Program-made: the position numbers and the translations under genes
The notes under the pieces: model-generated
The model's input: only the letters and a program-made list of their open reading frames with translations
Told to the model about the DNA's origin: nothing
The model's database searches: none
Shown here: one piece after another, positions 52,082-60,520 of the stretch
Layout of the letters: every line of letters starts with the position of its first letter
Numbering within the stretch: the first letter of the stretch is position 1
Assembly: GCA_023954355.1 (NCBI GenBank)
Contig: JAMLID010000008.1
Span: 46,521 to 110,520, forward strand
Origin: Oligoflexia bacterium
GTDB taxonomy: Bacteria > Bdellovibrionota > UBA1018 > CAIPTA01
DNA length: 64,000 bases
Direction: 5' to 3'

Positions 52082-53092
52082 TTACAAAAATAAAATAGTC
52101 TCTTCCTGTTTCATTTTTTTAAAATTAACGCAAAAGTAAATTAGAGAGATTATAAAAATAAATAAGGAGGCAGAAAAAAATAATCCATAAAAATAAGTCT
52201 GTGATCGAGACCAAATCATGATTGTCGTATATAAAACAAGAACCAAGGTCATCGCTCTAATATTCTTAGGCAGAGCCTTCTGATGAGAAAAAATCAAGCA
52301 AAGCAACCATAGACCTATTGTTACCAAAGGCGATCCCATTTGCTGCCACGGCAACCCTTGAAACATTACCTTTTGATAGGTCAGTGGAAAAATAAATATT
52401 TGATTTATAAAGTGGCTAAAAAAATCTTTGCCATAAAAAATACATAAAATAAAAAAGGGAATCAATACTGTTGCTATGAAAGCAAAAATAAAGCGAAATA
52501 GGCTCTTTCGATCTTTTAAAAAAAGCCCACCCACAACAAATAAGAATGAGAGAATTCCCACATTTTGCTTAAACCAAAATGAAAAACCCAATAGGGCACC
52601 CATTAATAGGAAGTTTTTATTTATAAAATAAAAACTAAGCGCTACGAAAAAAACGGCATACCAAGAAGAATAGGGAAAACCCCATAAAGAAAAGTTCCAA
52701 AATAAAAGAAGAAAGTAGAAAAAAAATCTACTTCTACCAATATCCAATTTTGAAAAATGAGAAAAAAGAATAGATGATGTCAATGCTGCTACAAGAGCAG
52801 CCACCCACCTTGACTGCAACCAACCAAAGCCTAACCAATCCAAAAAGGCGTGCAAATAAGCTGTGCCCGGAGTCCATAAAAAGAAAAAATCTCGGTGAGG
52901 AACTTCCCCTTTCAAAATTCTTTGCGCCGCATCTAAAGTATAGCCCTCGTCTACAATGAAGCCCAACCAATCGGCAACTAAGGGTGATAAATAAATTGCT
53001 TGAAAGAAAAGAAGCAAAAAAAGGCCCTTTGCAGAGAGCAAAAAATTTATAGCGTTACCCAAAACGGGTCTAAAACTAGCTTTTGAATCCAT
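52082..53092 (-). CDS. N-terminal part of a GT-C membrane glycosyltransferase
   Basis: About eight to nine TM helices and a first periplasmic loop with the GT-C acidic motif (IVDEGYTLDAAQRILKGEVP) and HRDFFFLWTPGTAYLHA identify a lipid-linked sugar transferase of the GT39/GT83 style. The frame stops at TAA (52082-52084), and the same frame reopens at once in 51479-52078, giving 538 codons in total including the internal stop. Activity of the truncated form is doubtful because the terminal helices and tail are lost. Confidence 0.7.
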   Translation of the reverse strand: MDSKASFRPVLGNAINFLLSAKGLFLLLFFQAIYLSPLVADWLGFIVDEGYTLDAAQRILKGEVPHRDFFFLWTPGTAYLHAFLDWLGFGWLQSRWVAALVAALTSSILFSHFSKLDIGRSRFFFYFLLLFWNFSLWGFPYSSWYAVFFVALSFYFINKNFLLMGALLGFSFWFKQNVGILSFLFVVGGLFLKDRKSLFRFIFAFIATVLIPFFILCIFYGKDFFSHFINQIFIFPLTYQKVMFQGLPWQQMGSPLVTIGLWLLCLIFSHQKALPKNIRAMTLVLVLYTTIMIWSRSQTYFYGLFFSASLFIFIISLIYFCVNFKKMKQEETILFL

Positions 53093-53220
53093 ACTAGCTC
53101 CAATTTGGAACTAAAATAGCATTAAAGCTTTCATTTTGAGCCTTTAAACACCTTTCAGAGCATCTATTAGAGTTGGCATCAATCCTGCTATTCTACGTTC
53201 AAACGCAGGAGGAAAGTTAA

Positions 53221-53721
53221 ATGAGCAAAGCAATACTATTTTTTCTATCAATTTTTATTTCAACCCCATACATCAGCCAAGCACAAGTTGTACTAATCGA
53301 TGATGGAGTACGTAAAATAGAAACCGCTAACTGGCGAACCACCCACTTTGGTGAAGGCCTTGTAGATAATGTAGAAGTGATTGCTGCTTTTGAACAAGCA
53401 ACTCACGAAGTTGGTATCCCTGAATACCTAGCTAACCAAATCAATACTTTGGTACCTATTGCAAACAAAGTAGAAAAATACTGGCGTATTACCCTAGTTT
53501 CTAGAGCTGATCATAATATTCGTAAATCTTTTCGCTTAAGCCCTGAGACTGTATTTATCGATGGCAAACCGACCCACGCATTTGTAAGTCAAGATTCAGA
53601 TACAAGCCTTAACTTTGTATTAATCCCCCTTCAAGATGGCTCAATTCATGTATCTTTTTCAGGCTCTACCCTAGTAGATTCTGGTGAACTATTACTAAGC
53701 CCAGCATTACAAACAATGTAA
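53221..53721 (+). CDS. Exported hypothetical protein
   Basis: A signal peptide (about 1-21, cleavage after SQA) precedes a 145-residue beta-rich chain with no cysteines (for example KYWRITLVSRADHNIRKSFR and GSIHVSFSGSTLVDSGEL). AGGAGGAAAGTTAA precedes the ATG. It stands alone with a strong terminator. No family recognised. Confidence 0.7.
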   Translation: MSKAILFFLSIFISTPYISQAQVVLIDDGVRKIETANWRTTHFGEGLVDNVEVIAAFEQATHEVGIPEYLANQINTLVPIANKVEKYWRITLVSRADHNIRKSFRLSPETVFIDGKPTHAFVSQDSDTSLNFVLIPLQDGSIHVSFSGSTLVDSGELLLSPALQTM

Positions 53722-53744
53722 TTATAGATAATAACTTTCCCTCT

Positions 53745-53780
53745 AAACCAGCCCACTCCCCTCGGGCTGGTTTTTTTATT
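53745..53780 (+). terminator. Rho-independent terminator
   Basis: AAACCAGCCC and GGGCTGGTTT form a perfect 10-bp stem with a nine-base loop, followed by TTTTTATT. It separates the exported protein gene from the head-group operon. Confidence 0.9.
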
Positions 53781-53860
53781 GCAACTTCTTAACAAACGCT
53801 TTCAATTTAGTATCATATTCTTAGCCGCACATAGATTTTCCTGATAAGGTGGTCATCCTT

Positions 53861-54580
53861 ATGAAACACAGTATGCCGCTTGGAATTTTAGGTGCTGGGT
53901 TAGGCTCTAGAATGAAAGAAAAAGGCCACTCTAAGCCTCTTGTCAAAATTCAGGGAAAAACCATTCTAGAACATTCTCTATTAAATTTTTCTATAGCAGG
54001 CTTTCATTCTATTACTTGCGCTCTTCGTTTAGAACTACTAAGCAATGATGACAAAGCAAATCTACCTCAGCTACCCTATCTAGAATACCTTTTCGTAAAC
54101 ACTCCATCATCGCTGCACACCTTATTTGAATTAAATAAAAAAATTCCTGAAAACCAAAGTGCGGCGTTCGCCATGGTTGATACCGTATTATTTAGAAAAG
54201 ACCTGCAAGAGTTTGCCTCTTTTTGCTCGAATTTAGGCGAAAATGAATCAGCTTTATTAGTTACGCCACATATCGATGATGAAAAACCGCTTTGGGTTCA
54301 TATTGACGACAAGAAAATGGTAACTAAAATCAGCTCTACAGAACCCTCCACGCTTGTAACCTCTGGAATTTACTATCTTTCTAGAGCAGCCAGAAGCAAA
54401 ATTGCTCCTCTTATAGATCAGGGAGTAGAAAGAATGAGAAATTATCTGAAAAGTTTGGTAGACGATAACCAAGCAGTAAAAGTATTTGTAGTTGAAAAGA
54501 CTATTGATGTAGACCATCCATCTGACTTAATTCATGCAGAGAATATAATACTCCGCAATATTAGAGGGCCTTTAGAGTGA
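53861..54580 (+). CDS. Sugar/alcohol-phosphate nucleotidyltransferase
   Basis: The 239-residue GT-A-like domain starts with the nucleotide loop GILGAGLGSRMKEKGHSKPL, with K for phosphate binding, then AAFAMVDTVLF and VTSGIYYLS as in NTP transferases. It should activate a phosphorylated alcohol or sugar as an NDP (probably CDP) derivative. The ATG at 53861 is preceded by AAGGTGG; a GTG at 53849 is possible. First gene of a four-gene operon with overlaps between the genes, ending with the LPG-synthase-like membrane protein. Confidence 0.8.
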   Translation: MKHSMPLGILGAGLGSRMKEKGHSKPLVKIQGKTILEHSLLNFSIAGFHSITCALRLELLSNDDKANLPQLPYLEYLFVNTPSSLHTLFELNKKIPENQSAAFAMVDTVLFRKDLQEFASFCSNLGENESALLVTPHIDDEKPLWVHIDDKKMVTKISSTEPSTLVTSGIYYLSRAARSKIAPLIDQGVERMRNYLKSLVDDNQAVKVFVVEKTIDVDHPSDLIHAENIILRNIRGPLE

Positions 54581-55446
54581 AAACTCACAAAATTCTGGGA
54601 ATTTATCGTTTGCCGAAATTTTCTAATAATGCCATAGAAGCAGACCGCTTAATCCTAGAAAACAGCCTTCAAAAGTTGGCAAACTACAAAAAGATACCCA
54701 TTCAGGTAGATTATATAGAAGAACCTGAAATTGCTTCTGCCTCTTCAAATTACGACCTCGTATTTACTATGTGCCAAAGCGAGGAAGCTCTAGAGGCTCT
54801 TGAAAAAACTTTTGCTAAAGAAAAAACTATAAACTCTGCTGAGGCAATTCGAAATTGTTACCGAAAAAAAATGTCACAACTCTTATCGCAAAAAAATGTG
54901 GGATATGAGCCCTTCTCTACGCTTAATACCAAAGAGGAGTTTCCTTATTCTTTCGATCAGGGAACAACATACTGGCTGAAACGAAGTGATTTTCACGCAA
55001 TCTCTGATGAAGATGTAACCTTAGTTGAAAATGCAGAAGAAGCGAAAGCTAAGCTCAAAAAATTTCAAGAGCGTGGAATTCAAGAAGTTATTATTCAAAA
55101 ACATATCCATGGAGATATTTATAAATTCTATGGCGTGAACAGCCGTTTTTTTAAGGCAATTAAAGTTAGAAACTTTTTAGATTCTACTATCGAGCCAGAT
55201 TATGCCCTACTAGAAAAAATCGCACATACCTCTGCTGCCGCTCTAAATTTAAAGGTATACGGAGGTGACTGTGTTGTAGATAGGGATGGTGGATTACATA
55301 TAATAGATGTTAATGACTGGCCTTCCTTTCGCATCTGTCGAGAAGAAGCAAGTACAGCCATTGCAGAGCTTGGCATACAATATTTGCTGAAAGCTCAATA
55401 TCCTATTGAAGAAATGATGTCTTCATTATCTATAACAAGCGCGTAA
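54577..55446 (+). CDS. ATP-grasp ligase
   Basis: The 289-residue protein has a RimK-like ATP-grasp fold: YWLKRSDFHA for nucleotide binding, IQKHIHGDIYKFYGV and the magnesium-binding end GGDCVVDRDGGLHIIDVNDW. It should join a carboxylate to an amine or thiol. GTG start overlapping the upstream stop (GTGA). Between a nucleotidyltransferase and a CDP-alcohol transferase it probably adds an amino acid-like group to the head-group precursor; this is inference. Confidence 0.75.
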   Translation: MKTHKILGIYRLPKFSNNAIEADRLILENSLQKLANYKKIPIQVDYIEEPEIASASSNYDLVFTMCQSEEALEALEKTFAKEKTINSAEAIRNCYRKKMSQLLSQKNVGYEPFSTLNTKEEFPYSFDQGTTYWLKRSDFHAISDEDVTLVENAEEAKAKLKKFQERGIQEVIIQKHIHGDIYKFYGVNSRFFKAIKVRNFLDSTIEPDYALLEKIAHTSAAALNLKVYGGDCVVDRDGGLHIIDVNDWPSFRICREEASTAIAELGIQYLLKAQYPIEEMMSSLSITSA

Positions 55447-55449
55447 ACT

Positions 55450-56370
55450 ATGTCGTTAAAAGAAGAGTATTGGAAAAGCATTAAAAGCTTCGATACCGAA
55501 GAAAAACTCGATTTATATTTTTATCGATTATTTGGCTTTTTAATCGCTAAAATTGCTTTCTTTATTCGAATGAGCCCCACTCAGCTCACATTTATCGGCT
55601 TAGTACTTGGCCTTAGCTGTGGTTATTTTTTCTACCATAATGAAAGCAATCAGAATCTTATCATTGCAAGCATACTCTTAGTAACCGCTGGTATCTTCGA
55701 TAGTTCAGATGGGCAATTAGCCAGAATGGGAGGCAAATCTACAAAATTTGGCCTCGTATTAGATGGTCTTTGCGATAATTTAGTTTTCGCCTCTGCATAT
55801 ATTGGATCAATGATGACCATGTACCCAATATTTGGCTATTGGATTTGGCCTATCGGAATTTTCGCAGGAGTTTGCCACTCTTTTCAAAGTTCAATTTTGG
55901 ATTATTACAATAGAGAATATTTATATTTTGGCTACGGGAAAACACAAAACGATTACTGGAATCACACGCTACATGAAGCTCGCACAGAAAAAGAAAGTGC
56001 TATAGGAAAAGACAAAATATTCTGGAACCTTCGGTTTTCTTGGCTTTGGCAGCAAAATTTTTTAAGCTCAAGAACTGACGAAACAAGATTTCTATGGAAA
56101 AAGCTAGTGAGTGAAAAAGACTCTAAGAGCAAACTTTTTCAAAATGCCTATAGAGACAGAAATCGATTTGTCTTAAGAACTTGGCGACTTATGGGGGCAA
56201 ATTTTCATACGATCATGATTATAACATTTGCCTTTCTAAGACGGTTCGATCTGTATCTAATTGTGGTAGATATTTTTGCTTTAACCATAATGCTTTTTAT
56301 TTTGAAATATTTTCAAAAAAGACAAGATAGTAAACTCCAAAATGATCTTAAAGAGTTGGGGTTGATTTGA
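55450..56370 (+). CDS. CDP-alcohol phosphatidyltransferase
   Basis: A polytopic enzyme (about six TM helices) with the full family motif DG-x2-AR-x8-G-x3-D-x3-D in SDGQLARMGGKSTKFG and LVLDGLCD. It transfers a phospho-alcohol from its CDP form to a lipid hydroxyl, or the reverse. A hydrophilic insert (about 150-225, aromatic and charged) between TM helices is longer than in PgsA or PssA. Its CDP substrate would come from the first gene of the operon. Confidence 0.88.
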   Translation: MSLKEEYWKSIKSFDTEEKLDLYFYRLFGFLIAKIAFFIRMSPTQLTFIGLVLGLSCGYFFYHNESNQNLIIASILLVTAGIFDSSDGQLARMGGKSTKFGLVLDGLCDNLVFASAYIGSMMTMYPIFGYWIWPIGIFAGVCHSFQSSILDYYNREYLYFGYGKTQNDYWNHTLHEARTEKESAIGKDKIFWNLRFSWLWQQNFLSSRTDETRFLWKKLVSEKDSKSKLFQNAYRDRNRFVLRTWRLMGANFHTIMIITFAFLRRFDLYLIVVDIFALTIMLFILKYFQKRQDSKLQNDLKELGLI

Positions 56371-57320
56371 TTGGAAAAATCTTATTCGCACTTCTAGGTA
56401 TCTGCTCACTCAGCTATATTGTGTATTCCTATGGATTAGGCCAAGTAGCCCATGACTTTAACTTGTTAGGCTGGTGGTTAATTCCCATCATGGTTTCTTT
56501 CCTACCAGTAGCTCTATGCTACTCTATGGCTTGGCTGTTAAGTTCACCTTTAATCAAAATCACTCCCTATAGCTTTTTGCAATTTACCAAATATACCGTC
56601 ATTGGAATTGCCTGGAACAACCTTAGTCCTTTTGTAAAAATCTTAGGTGAACCCGTACGAGCGAATCTACTTTCTAAATCTATTTCTCCTAAACAAGCCA
56701 TTAAGAGTGTTGTTATTTACAATATTGCCCATCTCATCGGTACTATTTTATCTTTCATTCTTGGATCACTATTAATTTTAGCTTTTTATCCCGTGCCTGA
56801 TAGTTTTTTTTATGGAATCATTAGCCTCATTTTTATTTCTATTAGTCTTATTGCTCTTATTCTTCTACTCCCTAAAATTGCCCCTAAAAATAGTTTAAAG
56901 CACTATGGCTGGTACCCTATTGTCATTAAAGTACGGTGGGCAATTTCAAGAACAAATGTCTTTATGAAAGATTATCGACTTCGTTTTCTTTGTGCTGTGT
57001 TTTTAGAAACAATAGCTAGATTTGTTGAAGGCCTAACATTTTACATCGCTTTTATTGCACTAGGAGAAAAAATAGACATTTTTTCTGCCTTATTACTAGA
57101 TGTTGGCAGAGCGCTATTGGATAATTTATTTTTCTTCATTCCCTATCAAGTAGGCTCAAGAGAAGCCTCTGTCTTGTTACTTACAAAATCTATTATGAAG
57201 ATAGAAGTACAGTCTGTTCTTATTGTTGTCCTGCTCTATCGCGCTGTAGAAATATTTTGGATGATTATTGGCTACTTACTTTGGATTTTCGAAAAAAAAT
57301 CGTCCAGCGATCGCACATAA
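56367..57320 (+). CDS. LPG-synthase-type integral membrane protein (UPF0104)
   Basis: The 317-residue, about eight-helix protein matches the lysylphosphatidylglycerol synthase TM/UPF0104 superfamily, which includes lipid flippases and sugar-lipid proteins: NLSPFVKILGEPVRANLL, FFIPYQVGSREASVLLL and a terminal YRAVEIFWMI. It has no aminoacyl domain. TTG start overlapping the previous stop. A role in moving the new head-group lipid across the membrane is inferred. The 3' end overlaps the convergent HAD gene by 49 bases. Confidence 0.78.
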   Translation: MIGKILFALLGICSLSYIVYSYGLGQVAHDFNLLGWWLIPIMVSFLPVALCYSMAWLLSSPLIKITPYSFLQFTKYTVIGIAWNNLSPFVKILGEPVRANLLSKSISPKQAIKSVVIYNIAHLIGTILSFILGSLLILAFYPVPDSFFYGIISLIFISISLIALILLLPKIAPKNSLKHYGWYPIVIKVRWAISRTNVFMKDYRLRFLCAVFLETIARFVEGLTFYIAFIALGEKIDIFSALLLDVGRALLDNLFFFIPYQVGSREASVLLLTKSIMKIEVQSVLIVVLLYRAVEIFWMIIGYLLWIFEKKSSSDRT

Positions 57321-57943
57321 TATTTTGCGCCACAGCTTTGGTATTCTAAGTCGTCGTAGATTAATGCTGTCTTGAATCCTATCTTATTGCCAGGATCTAT
57401 ATCATTTTTCGGATTATCCCCTATGTAGTACGAGTCTTCTGCTTTAGCTCCAGACTGCTTTAAAGCGTATTCGAAAATTTTTAAATCTGGTTTAGATGCT
57501 CCAACATAAAAAGATTCTGTGATTGAATAGAAAAAAGAAAGCATCCCGTATTCTTCTAAAATAACTTTTAAATTACCTGTGAAATTAGAAATAATCGCGT
57601 ATTCATAAAGCGCTCTATATTTTTCTAACTGGCTCTTGCTAAGCGAAATATATTCTGACATTTTTTTCGTTACTATATCGGAAAGTTCTTTTTCTCTTCC
57701 CTTTTTAGATAAAAAATTCAAAATCAATTTAGCGTTATGTTCGTTAAATTGCTCTAGCGACATTTCCTTAGCTTCACCGGAACTCATCATTTGTTGATCA
57801 GCTTTGGTATAAGCTTCTTGAAAATGTTCTCTTTCAGAAACCAGAAAACCAACTTGTGTAGCTGCCTGCCAAAAGAGCTTCCTGGTGTGAATTCCAGGTG
57901 CGTCTAGGCAGCCGCCAAAATCAAAAAAAATAGTGGGCTTCAT
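57272..57943 (-). CDS. HAD-superfamily hydrolase
   Basis: Residues 6-14 (FFDFGGCLD) are a HAD motif I with the nucleophile D but G in place of the second D, as in the HAD-IA group. Motif II is IISNFTG, the lysine is in GASKPDLKIF, and motif III is YIGDNPKNDI. A phosphatase for a small phosphate ester is likely. It is convergent with, and overlaps by 49 bases, the LPG-synthase-type gene, and could supply or remove a phosphate in the same pathway, though it is on the other strand. Confidence 0.8.
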   Translation of the reverse strand: MKPTIFFDFGGCLDAPGIHTRKLFWQAATQVGFLVSEREHFQEAYTKADQQMMSSGEAKEMSLEQFNEHNAKLILNFLSKKGREKELSDIVTKKMSEYISLSKSQLEKYRALYEYAIISNFTGNLKVILEEYGMLSFFYSITESFYVGASKPDLKIFEYALKQSGAKAEDSYYIGDNPKNDIDPGNKIGFKTALIYDDLEYQSCGAKYYVRSLDDFFSKIQSK

Positions 57944-58057
57944 CTCCCCCTTGTAGTCGATTCTTTTAAGAGAATCAATCGATGAATCAAAATGACAACA
58001 CGATTGACATATTACCCTGGCAGGCTCCCTTCTTTAACAGCACTCTCCAAGCATCAC

Positions 58058-58079
58058 CCACTGCCAACCTAGAAGAACC
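58058..58079 (-). repeat. Solo right end of the ISL3 element
   Basis: CCACTGCCAACCTAGAAG then AACC is identical to the right end at 18423-18444 except for one base, and similarity continues about 10 bases further out. No matching left end or transposase is nearby. It stops two bases from the CCA end of tRNA-Ala. Confidence 0.65.
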
Positions 58080-58080
58080 G

Positions 58081-58156
58081 TGGTGGACGCTAGCGGGGTC
58101 GAACCGCTGACCCCCACAATGCCATTGTGGTGCTCTACCAACTGAGCTAAGCGCCC
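58081..58156 (-). tRNA. tRNA-Ala (anticodon GGC)
   Basis: The cloverleaf on the minus strand has acceptor GGGCGCT with AGCGTCC, including the G3-U70 wobble that specifies alanine, anticodon loop ATGGCAT in the stem CCACA/TGTGG, T arm CGGTTCGACCCCG-like and an encoded CCA. Confidence 0.94.
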
Positions 58157-58250
58157 GGGTCAAAGGAATTTATTTTTGCCATAGGGCTAGAAACTTTGCA
58201 ATTCATTTGAGAATTGCTTTTTGTGGGTAGGGGCGTAAAAATTAAACCCA

Positions 58251-58433
58251 CTATGGTCTCTTAGTGAAAAATCTATCACAAGGTGTGGGTAAAATGATTT
58301 CATCAGAAGGAATATTTTTAATACCTAGGGTTTCAAAAGCATAGCCTTCAATGTCTACTCTTTCAAAAATATCGTTTTGATTCCAAGTGATTTTTTCTTT
58401 TTTTCGCCAAGGAGAGGGAGCAAGATTTCTCCA
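58251..58433 (-). pseudogene. Decayed coding remnant
   Basis: In one minus-strand frame, 61 codons stay open and read like natural protein (SPWRKKEKITWNQNDIFERV, then YAFETLGIKNIPSDEI), but there is no start codon and a stop lies immediately upstream. It is probably the C-terminal relic of a gene, lying between tRNA-Ala and the NsrR gene. The rest of 58157-58462 shows nothing else. Confidence 0.4.
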
Positions 58434-58462
58434 TCATAAATAACAACTATACGATAGTGCTA

Positions 58463-58861
58463 CTATCGAATCGTAACATCGTTTAGTGTTTTTTGTGCCA
58501 GTGATTCCATAAATGCATTTAGTGCCTCATTTAATCCTTTTTTAAGTAGGCATTTTTTTAGAAAGAAACATTCGCACCTTCGTCCAGAAAAACACTCCGC
58601 AATATTAAAAGATTCTTCTGTAGATATGACTATGTCCTTAAGGCTTTTTCTTCCCGTTTCTTCTTTTATTAATAAACCTCCTGATCTTCCACGAATCGTA
58701 TCAATAAAATTAACTTTGGCTAGGTGGTTGGATATTTTGATTAGATTGTTTTTTGATACTCCAAGTGTTTCAGCGAGTTCATTGAGCGTTACAAGTCGCT
58801 TCTCTTGATTTAAATACATTAAAACACGAAGAGCATAGTCTGTTTTATCTGTTAAGCGCAT
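58463..58861 (-). CDS. nsrR: Rrf2-family nitric-oxide sensor, NsrR type
   Basis: An N-terminal winged helix (RLTDKTDYALRVLMYLNQEK) and a cluster-binding loop with C90, C96, C98 and C104 (AECFSGRRCECFFLKKC) are those of NsrR, an iron-sulfur repressor inactivated by nitric oxide. At 132 residues it is a little shorter than E. coli NsrR (141). The nnrS gene lies 11 bases upstream on the same strand, and a 27-bp dyad just before nnrS is the predicted operator. IscR is the alternative, but the context favours NsrR. Confidence 0.85.
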   Translation of the reverse strand: MRLTDKTDYALRVLMYLNQEKRLVTLNELAETLGVSKNNLIKISNHLAKVNFIDTIRGRSGGLLIKEETGRKSLKDIVISTEESFNIAECFSGRRCECFFLKKCLLKKGLNEALNAFMESLAQKTLNDVTIR

Positions 58862-58871
58862 AGATTATCCT

Positions 58872-59993
58872 TTAACAAGAAGGTTTTGATTGTGGCCCAG
58901 GCTTAAATATTTTAATAAAAAATGCATACCCCCAGCAAATAATAGCAAGAAACCAAAGTGTTGCGGCGAGGTGTAAGCAGCTAGTCTTCCATAGTCCGTC
59001 AGTATATGCATATAAAATTCTTGAAATTGTTCCAAGAAAAAGAAAGAGTACTAGATATTTTAGAGCTGTAGAATTCATTTCTAAATCAGTTGGATAGGCT
59101 CCATGAGCAAGAATGACTCTAGTGGCAACAGAAAACGTGATTAGACTAAAACAGCTTATAAATAAAATATGAAACCAAGTAATGTATAGTCCAGGTTCGA
59201 GCCATGTTAGAAAAAAACTAATGGGTATAGCAGCAGCAACAATTCTGACTCCATGCTTGAGCGCAGAAGGTCTATTAGATGATCTATATATTTTCCATAT
59301 AAAAAATAAATAGACTAAAGAAAAAATAGCGAGAGAAAGGTACGCAATGCTCATACCACTGCCAGCCAAGAATAGAGAAACACTGACTAATATGCCTAAA
59401 GTATGAAAGATGTATTTATGCCACGTTTTATTATTCTCTTCAAAATCTGAACTAAGACCCGATAAAAATGAAAAAAATCTTGTTCCAATACCAAGAATAA
59501 GTAGTAGCGTTGCTCCCGCATGAAGCAGATGGATTCCCATATAAGAGTTGCCGATGTAGTGATAATAAGATCCAACTAATGCGAGTGCCATTGCAAGCCC
59601 GACATGAGAAAAAAAGACCGGAATTGTCTTTTTCGCCTTTAGTATTCTTCTGGCTCCATAAGTAAGTAGAAAAGTGATTAAAAGGATTTGTGTGAAATAA
59701 AAAAAACGACCATCCAGTTTCCAAGAAAAAATAGTTAGTGAGCAGATTAAAAACAAAGAGCTCATATATTCGACTACATTAGCGCTCTTGGTATCTGTCA
59801 TTCTAGGTATAGCCGTCATTAAAAAGCCTGTTATAAAGCTCCAAAGAAAACCTCCCACAATTAATTTTGCATGAATAAAAATAGCTGGAGTAGAAAACCA
59901 GTTTAGATTTTGTACAAACCAAATGCCAACTGCCAGCATGGCGTTGAGTATACCAATGGGGAAAAAAATTTGATAAGGAGCGTTGATTCTCAT
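58872..59993 (-). CDS. nnrS: NnrS-family haem-copper membrane protein
   Basis: NnrS proteins protect cells from nitric oxide and nitrosative stress. The 373-residue product has about 12 TM helices with the family pattern PYQIFFPIGILNAMLAVGIW, IHAKLIVGGFLWSFITGFLM and TAIPRMTDTKSA; conserved His residues are in the HAK, GIHLLHAG and ILAHGAYP segments. The start at 59993 has AAGGACAAT upstream; a longer frame to 60008 is less likely. Operon with nsrR. Confidence 0.92.
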   Translation of the reverse strand: MRINAPYQIFFPIGILNAMLAVGIWFVQNLNWFSTPAIFIHAKLIVGGFLWSFITGFLMTAIPRMTDTKSANVVEYMSSLFLICSLTIFSWKLDGRFFYFTQILLITFLLTYGARRILKAKKTIPVFFSHVGLAMALALVGSYYHYIGNSYMGIHLLHAGATLLLILGIGTRFFSFLSGLSSDFEENNKTWHKYIFHTLGILVSVSLFLAGSGMSIAYLSLAIFSLVYLFFIWKIYRSSNRPSALKHGVRIVAAAIPISFFLTWLEPGLYITWFHILFISCFSLITFSVATRVILAHGAYPTDLEMNSTALKYLVLFLFLGTISRILYAYTDGLWKTSCLHLAATLWFLAIICWGYAFFIKIFKPGPQSKPSC

Positions 59994-60033
59994 TATTGTC
60001 CTTCTCATTTTGTTGTTCTTGACGTATTTGGTT

Positions 60034-60060
60034 AAATGTTACATATTATATACAACATTT
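60034..60060. promoter_or_regulatory. 27-bp dyad, predicted NsrR operator
   Basis: AAATGTTACATAT and ATATACAACATTT match as inverted arms at 11 of 13 positions around a central T. It lies between nnrS and the globin gene, 41 and 38 bases from the two starts, so it could control both directions. Its AAATGTT-type arms recall AT-rich NsrR/FNR sites but are not an exact copy. Confidence 0.6.
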
Positions 60061-60097
60061 CAAGTGGTAAACTAGAGCAAAGTAGAGTGGGTAGGGC

Positions 60098-60520
60098 ATG
60101 AGTGATACATTACTTCCAAGCGAAGATGAATATATTTTATTGAATAGTATTGCGTTCACTCATGGCGAAATTTATCGAGTTGTAGATGACTTTTATTCTA
60201 GAATTCAAAACGATACAGTGTTGAGCCTACCCTTTCAATCTGTAACAAACTGGCCTGAGCATATAAAAAGACTTACCCATTTTTGGTGGATTCGCTTCGG
60301 TGGAAGAGCCTATTTATCTGAAGAGTACAATCCAGTCTTAAAGCATTTTCATGCTGGATTTAATAAAGCTCTTCTCTCTAGATGGCTGAGTATTTTTCAT
60401 GAAACATTAGCAACACACTTACCACAAGAAAAAGTAGATTTATGGACTTTGATTTCTCAGAGAATGGGCGATGGTTTAATATTTAAGGATGAATTATATA
60501 GGAGGCAAAATGAACTTTAA
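60098..60520 (+). CDS. Group III truncated haemoglobin-like protein
   Basis: The 140-residue globin has FYSRIQNDTVLSLPF as the distal region, FWWIRFGGRAYLSEEY as the E helix and HFHAGFNKALLSRWLSIFHE as the F-G region with H85 as the probable proximal haem ligand. This matches group III truncated globins. It is divergent from nnrS/nsrR, with the dyad between, and overlaps the FmdE-like gene by 11 bases. A nitric-oxide or oxygen-handling role is inferred. Confidence 0.82.
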   Translation: MSDTLLPSEDEYILLNSIAFTHGEIYRVVDDFYSRIQNDTVLSLPFQSVTNWPEHIKRLTHFWWIRFGGRAYLSEEYNPVLKHFHAGFNKALLSRWLSIFHETLATHLPQEKVDLWTLISQRMGDGLIFKDELYRRQNEL

